A stretch of 64,000 bases of DNA from Vombatus ursinus (lineage: Eukaryota > Chordata > Mammalia > Diprotodontia > Vombatidae), in the NCBI RefSeq assembly GCF_900497805.2, contig NW_020954610.1, positions 35,494,835 through 35,558,834 of the forward strand, written 5' to 3'. Below, piece by piece: positions 60,549 to 64,000 of the stretch; the stretch's first letter is position 1; each line of letters opens with the position of its first letter. The position numbers were made by a program, and so were the translations under genes. Under the pieces are notes generated by a model. It was not told where the DNA came from, made no database searches, and saw only the letters and a list, made by a program, of their open reading frames with translations.

Positions 60549-60829
60549 CTGAAGAGTAGAAGTAATGTCAAGGAAGCCAATTAGTTTTTTCCCAAAAAAA
60601 ATACAGTATACAAACAAAAGAACAGAACCATTCACGTGAACTAATCTTTAAAAGCTTCACTCTTGGATCCACCATGGTCAGTTTTTTCTACTTATGTTCT
60701 CCTGAATATAAGTTGTAATCAAAAGCAATATTGAGGACATATACAGCTACAGGTGAACCACAGACAACAGATACCCTGGTACGTCTAAGACACTAAAAGA
60801 ATAAAAGGAAAGCTTTCAAAGAATTAATG

Positions 60830-62987
60830 AAGGTTTACTTAATATCCTACTACTTTGCTAAAATTATTGTTTCAACTAACTTTTTCATTGAAGCTATACA
60901 ATTTTCCAAGTATATCACATCATCTACAAAGAGATAGTTTTATTACCTTATTGCCCATTCTGATTCCTTCCATTTTTTTCTTTTCTTACTGCTACTGCTA
61001 GCATTTCTAATATAATATTGAATTATATCAGTGATAATAGGCATCCTTGTCTCATTCCTGATCTTACTAAGAAGGCTTCTAGCTTATCCTCATTACAAAT
61101 AGTTACTGCTGATGGTTTGGGGTAGATGCTTCTTAACATTTTAAGGAAAAATCCATTTATACCTAGGCTTTCAAGTGTTTTTAATAGAAAGGAGCATTTT
61201 TATATAAATCATTAGCATTTTTATACATCATCAACAAAACCCTGTAAGAAGAGACAGTAAGAGATAACCCATGTAAAATACCGTAGATTATATAAAATAC
61301 CTGGAAGTATACCTGCTAAGACAAACCCAAGAACTACATAAACAATTATAAAACACTTTTTATACAAACAGACTTAAATAATTGGAGAAATATTAATTGT
61401 TCATGGGTGACAATTTTACCTAAACTAATCTGCTTATTCAATGCCATCCCAATTAAATTACCATAAATTATTTTATTGAGCTAGAAAAAAATAATAATAA
61501 AATTCATTTGGAAGAATAAAAGGTCAAGAATATCAAAGGAATTAATGAAAAAATAAAGGAAAGAGGCTTAGCAGTACCAGATCTTAAGCTATATTATAAG
61601 GCAATAATTATCAAAACTATCTGGTACTGGCTAAGAAAAAGAAAGGTGAATTAGTGGAACAAAGTAGACATACTACACAGTAGTAAATGATTACAGTAAC
61701 CTTGTGTTTAACAAATGCAAGATTCAAGTTTCTGGGATAAGAATACACTATTTGTTAAAAAAAAAATAAATGGTTGGGAAAATTGGAAAGCAGGCTGGCA
61801 AAAACTGGGTATAGATCAATATCTTACAAGATCTACCTAGATAAGGTCAAAATGGATCCATGACCTAGATATAAAGGGAGACAACATAAGAAAACTAGAA
61901 TAACATGGAACTTATTATGGACTTACAGATAAGAGAAAAATTTATGAATAAACAAAAGATAGAAAACATTATGAGATGTAAAATGGATAATTTTGATTAA
62001 ATAAAATTAAAAAGGTTTTGTACAAATAAAACCAATGTAGCCAAGGTTGGAAGGTAAGCAGAAAATTGGGGGGGAAATTCCTATACACACTTTCTCAGAT
62101 AAAGGTGTCATATCTCAAACATAGAGAACTTTGTCAAATTTGTAAGAACATGAGTTATTTCCCAAAGGATAGGAACAGGCAGTTTCTTGATGAAGAAATC
62201 AAAGCTATATATAGTAACATGAAAAAATGTTCTAAATCATTAGTGATTTGAGAAATGCAAATTAAAACAACTCTGAGGTTCCACCTTACACTTGTCAGAT
62301 TGGCTAATATGACAGAAAAGGAAAATGACAAATGTTGGAGGGAATATGAGAAAATTGGGACATTAATGCACTGTTGGTGGAACTTTGAACTGATCCAACC
62401 ATTTTGCAGAGCAATTTGGAACTATGCTCAGAATTAGAAAACTGTTATAAAATCTTTGACCCAGAAATACCACTATGTTTCCCAAGGTGATCAGACAAAA
62501 AGGAAAAGAACTTATATGTTCTAAAATATTTATAGCAGCTATCTTCGTGGTGGCAAAGAAACGGAAATAGAGGGGATGTACATCAATTGAGGAAAAGCTG
62601 AACAGGCTATGACATATGGTTGTAATGGGATGCTATTATGTTGTAAGAAATGATGAGGTGGTTGATTTTAGAAAAACATCGAAAGACGTCCATGAAGTAA
62701 TGAAAAGTGAAATGAGCAGAAGCAATAGTTCAGTAATAGCAATATTATTCCAAGAATAATTCTGAACCACCAAGCTATTCTAAGTACTATAAATACTCAT
62801 ATCAACTCTAAAGGACCTATGAAGGAAGAACTATCCACCTCCAGACAAAGAACTGATAAATAGAAGTATGCACAGTATGGCTTTACACGTATTTATAAAT
62901 CTCATTAAATTGTGGCCTGCGTGGGGTGCAGTGGGAGGGAGGGAGACAGTTTGGAACTTGAAATTAACAAAAAAACTTAATTTAAAA
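60830..62987 (+). mobile_element. twin-primed L1 with inverted 5' segment and target duplication
   Basis: 60,830-61,203 is ORF2 RT sequence reversed (its complement has the RT box as VDD); 61,204-62,987 is ORF2 and 3' UTR in plus orientation, starting AAATCATTAGCATTTTTATA exactly where the outer end of the reversed part leaves off in the L1 map. Flanked by identical AAAGAATTAATG at 60,818-60,829 and 62,988-62,999. Stops throughout. Confidence 0.9.
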
Positions 62988-63009
62988 AAAGAATTAATGC
63001 AGACCCTCT

Positions 63010-63205
63010 ACAATAGGAATTTTTAACTTTTTCATGTCATGGAACCCCTAGAGCAGTCTAGCAAAGGCTGGGAACCCCTTCTCAGAATGTTTTAAATGCA
63101 TAAAATACATAGGAACACAAAGGAAAACAATTACAATGAAATGGAATTATCAATTTTTTAAAAAAGTAAGCAGATCCCAAGATAAAAATCTCTGATCTGT
63201 GAGAA
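63010..63205 (+). repeat. unclassified interspersed repeat, copy 2
   Basis: Related to 30,571-30,737 in the same orientation: GCAGTCTAGCAAAGGCTGGG, TTTTAAATGCATAAAATACA, ACACAAAGGAAAACAATTAC, GAAATGGAATTATCAA. It starts with TTTTTAACTTTTTCATGTCATGG-type sequence, which copy 1 has only partly. Confidence 0.55.
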
Positions 63206-64000
63206 AATATGGATAAAAAAGTGCACTAGATAAGAAGCCATGGAGAAATGATAATCTGCATTATTCGATGGAGGACCTACACTGATAAATTCACAGCTCC
63301 TTCAAATTATCCAAGTATTTTCCTTTGAAGAAGGCTCTAAAATGACCAGGTTATTGTTACTCCTGCAGATTTCAATATGACAACAAAGTAACAAATTCTG
63401 TAACTATAGATCCAGCTTCAGACCCCTAAAAGGATACAAGTATATTCTCAAATATGTAAAAAGTATCCTCTTAGACATTATTTTTCATGTACATAAGGTT
63501 ACAAATCTCAAAAAATTAAAAAAAAAATTAAAAAAAATTTAAAAAACCCCACAACTCTCAAAGCTCTCCAGGTGGACAAATTCCAAACAAGTCTCAGAAG
63601 CTGAACCCTACCTGCCACCTGACAATCAGGTGGTAAAGGTACAGCACTAAGAGTAAAATTCTAGCAAAATGAATGAATCTTCCCCTCCTAACATAGTCCT
63701 TAGCTAAATATGACAGAGAACTTGAAGATTTGAGGTTCTTTTTAGATGGGCCAAAATCAACTACGGTAAATATTCTAGGGTCCTACTCCTTGTTTTATGG
63801 AAAAAAGCAGAACAGATATAATAACTCACATATTTTAGGGTTTATAATTCTCAATTCAGACATGTTTAATTTTTTAAGCACACTAAATACCATCATCTAT
63901 CTCAACACTGAATGTAGTGAATAACTTATAGTATTATTTTCTTATTTAATCTTGTGATCATTTCTTTATATTATAAAAACCAATAATGAAATTACTAAAA

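Larger units (their letters stand above)
40709..59745 (-). other. DCP2: DCP2 intron 4
   Basis: 19,037 bp; donor GTAAGT, acceptor TTAACTTTTAG; it splits the Nudix box codons between exons 4 and 5. Packed with SINE, L1, L2 and a hAT relic. Stretches where I recognise nothing: 41.64-43.19, 44.8-45.44, 56.70-57.24, 57.49-58.15 and 59.35-59.74 kb. Confidence 0.9.
60549..64000 (-). other. DCP2: DCP2 intron 2, part in window
   Basis: At least 3,452 bp upstream of exon 3. It contains a twin-primed L1 (60,830-62,987) and an unclassified repeat (63,010-63,205). From 63.2 kb to the window end I recognise nothing. I searched it for the preceding coding exon (QNTPGLPQCGIRDFAKAVF in human) and did not find it. 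Confidence 0.85.

Noticed and set aside
30000-63000. A novel defence, toxin or other multi-gene system
   Set aside because: Every longer frame in the region is explained by DCP2 exons or by LINE, SINE, hAT or LTR remnants.
60600-64000. DCP2 exon 2 inside the window
   Set aside because: No stretch on the minus strand encodes anything like LAHWFYLDFY or GIRDFAKAVF.

Overview
The window is vertebrate, almost certainly marsupial (metatherian), nuclear DNA. Two things point there. The only host gene present is a therian-type DCP2. The interspersed repeats are those of opossum and Australian marsupial genomes: a tRNA-headed CORE-type SINE beginning GGGGCAGCTAGGTGGCGCAG, a related SINE ending in a Bov-B-like tail, a marsupial L1 lineage with half-L1 (ORF1-only) derivatives, an RTE-type LINE, plus old L2, CR1/L3 and MIR copies.

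The gene: DCP2, the mRNA decapping Nudix hydrolase, runs on the minus strand from the right edge to about 3.2 kb. Nine coding exons can be placed to the base (60,548 down to 10,906). They give 351 codons equivalent to residues 72 to 422 of a protein that is 420 aa in human. The first two coding exons are not here and must lie beyond 64 kb. All splice phases agree. One intron uses a GC donor and one acceptor is a TAGCAG tandem site. The stop codon is followed by a long 3' UTR of about 7.7 kb in which I recognise no interspersed repeat. The left 1.5 kb may hold the tail of a convergent gene (MCC by mammalian synteny); this is inference only.

Layout: 1-3.2 kb intergenic, with one L1 tail; 3.2-10.9 kb DCP2 3' UTR, with a local ~140 bp duplication; 11.1-17.6 kb intron 10 (L2, then a nested L1 cluster with a 115 bp near-identical duplication); 17.7-24.8 kb introns 9 and 8 (SINEs; an RTE LINE inserted into an L2); 25.0-40.0 kb intron 7 (SINEs, an LTR fossil, a nested L1/CR1/SINE stack, then an 8 kb L1 mosaic with a half-L1 inside an L1); 40.0-40.7 kb exons 7-6-5 tightly clustered; 40.7-59.7 kb intron 4 (SINEs, an L1 inside an L2, L1 mosaics, a hAT transposon relic); 59.7-60.5 kb exons 4 and 3; 60.5-64 kb start of intron 2, with a twin-primed, inverted L1 flanked by a clear target-site duplication.

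I found no CRISPR, operon, toxin system or novel protein-coding system. The points worth a second look are the unusual splice sites, the duplicated 3' UTR element and the transposon archaeology. All calls were made by eye, without database search; repeat family names are recognition-based and boundaries of old copies are approximate.
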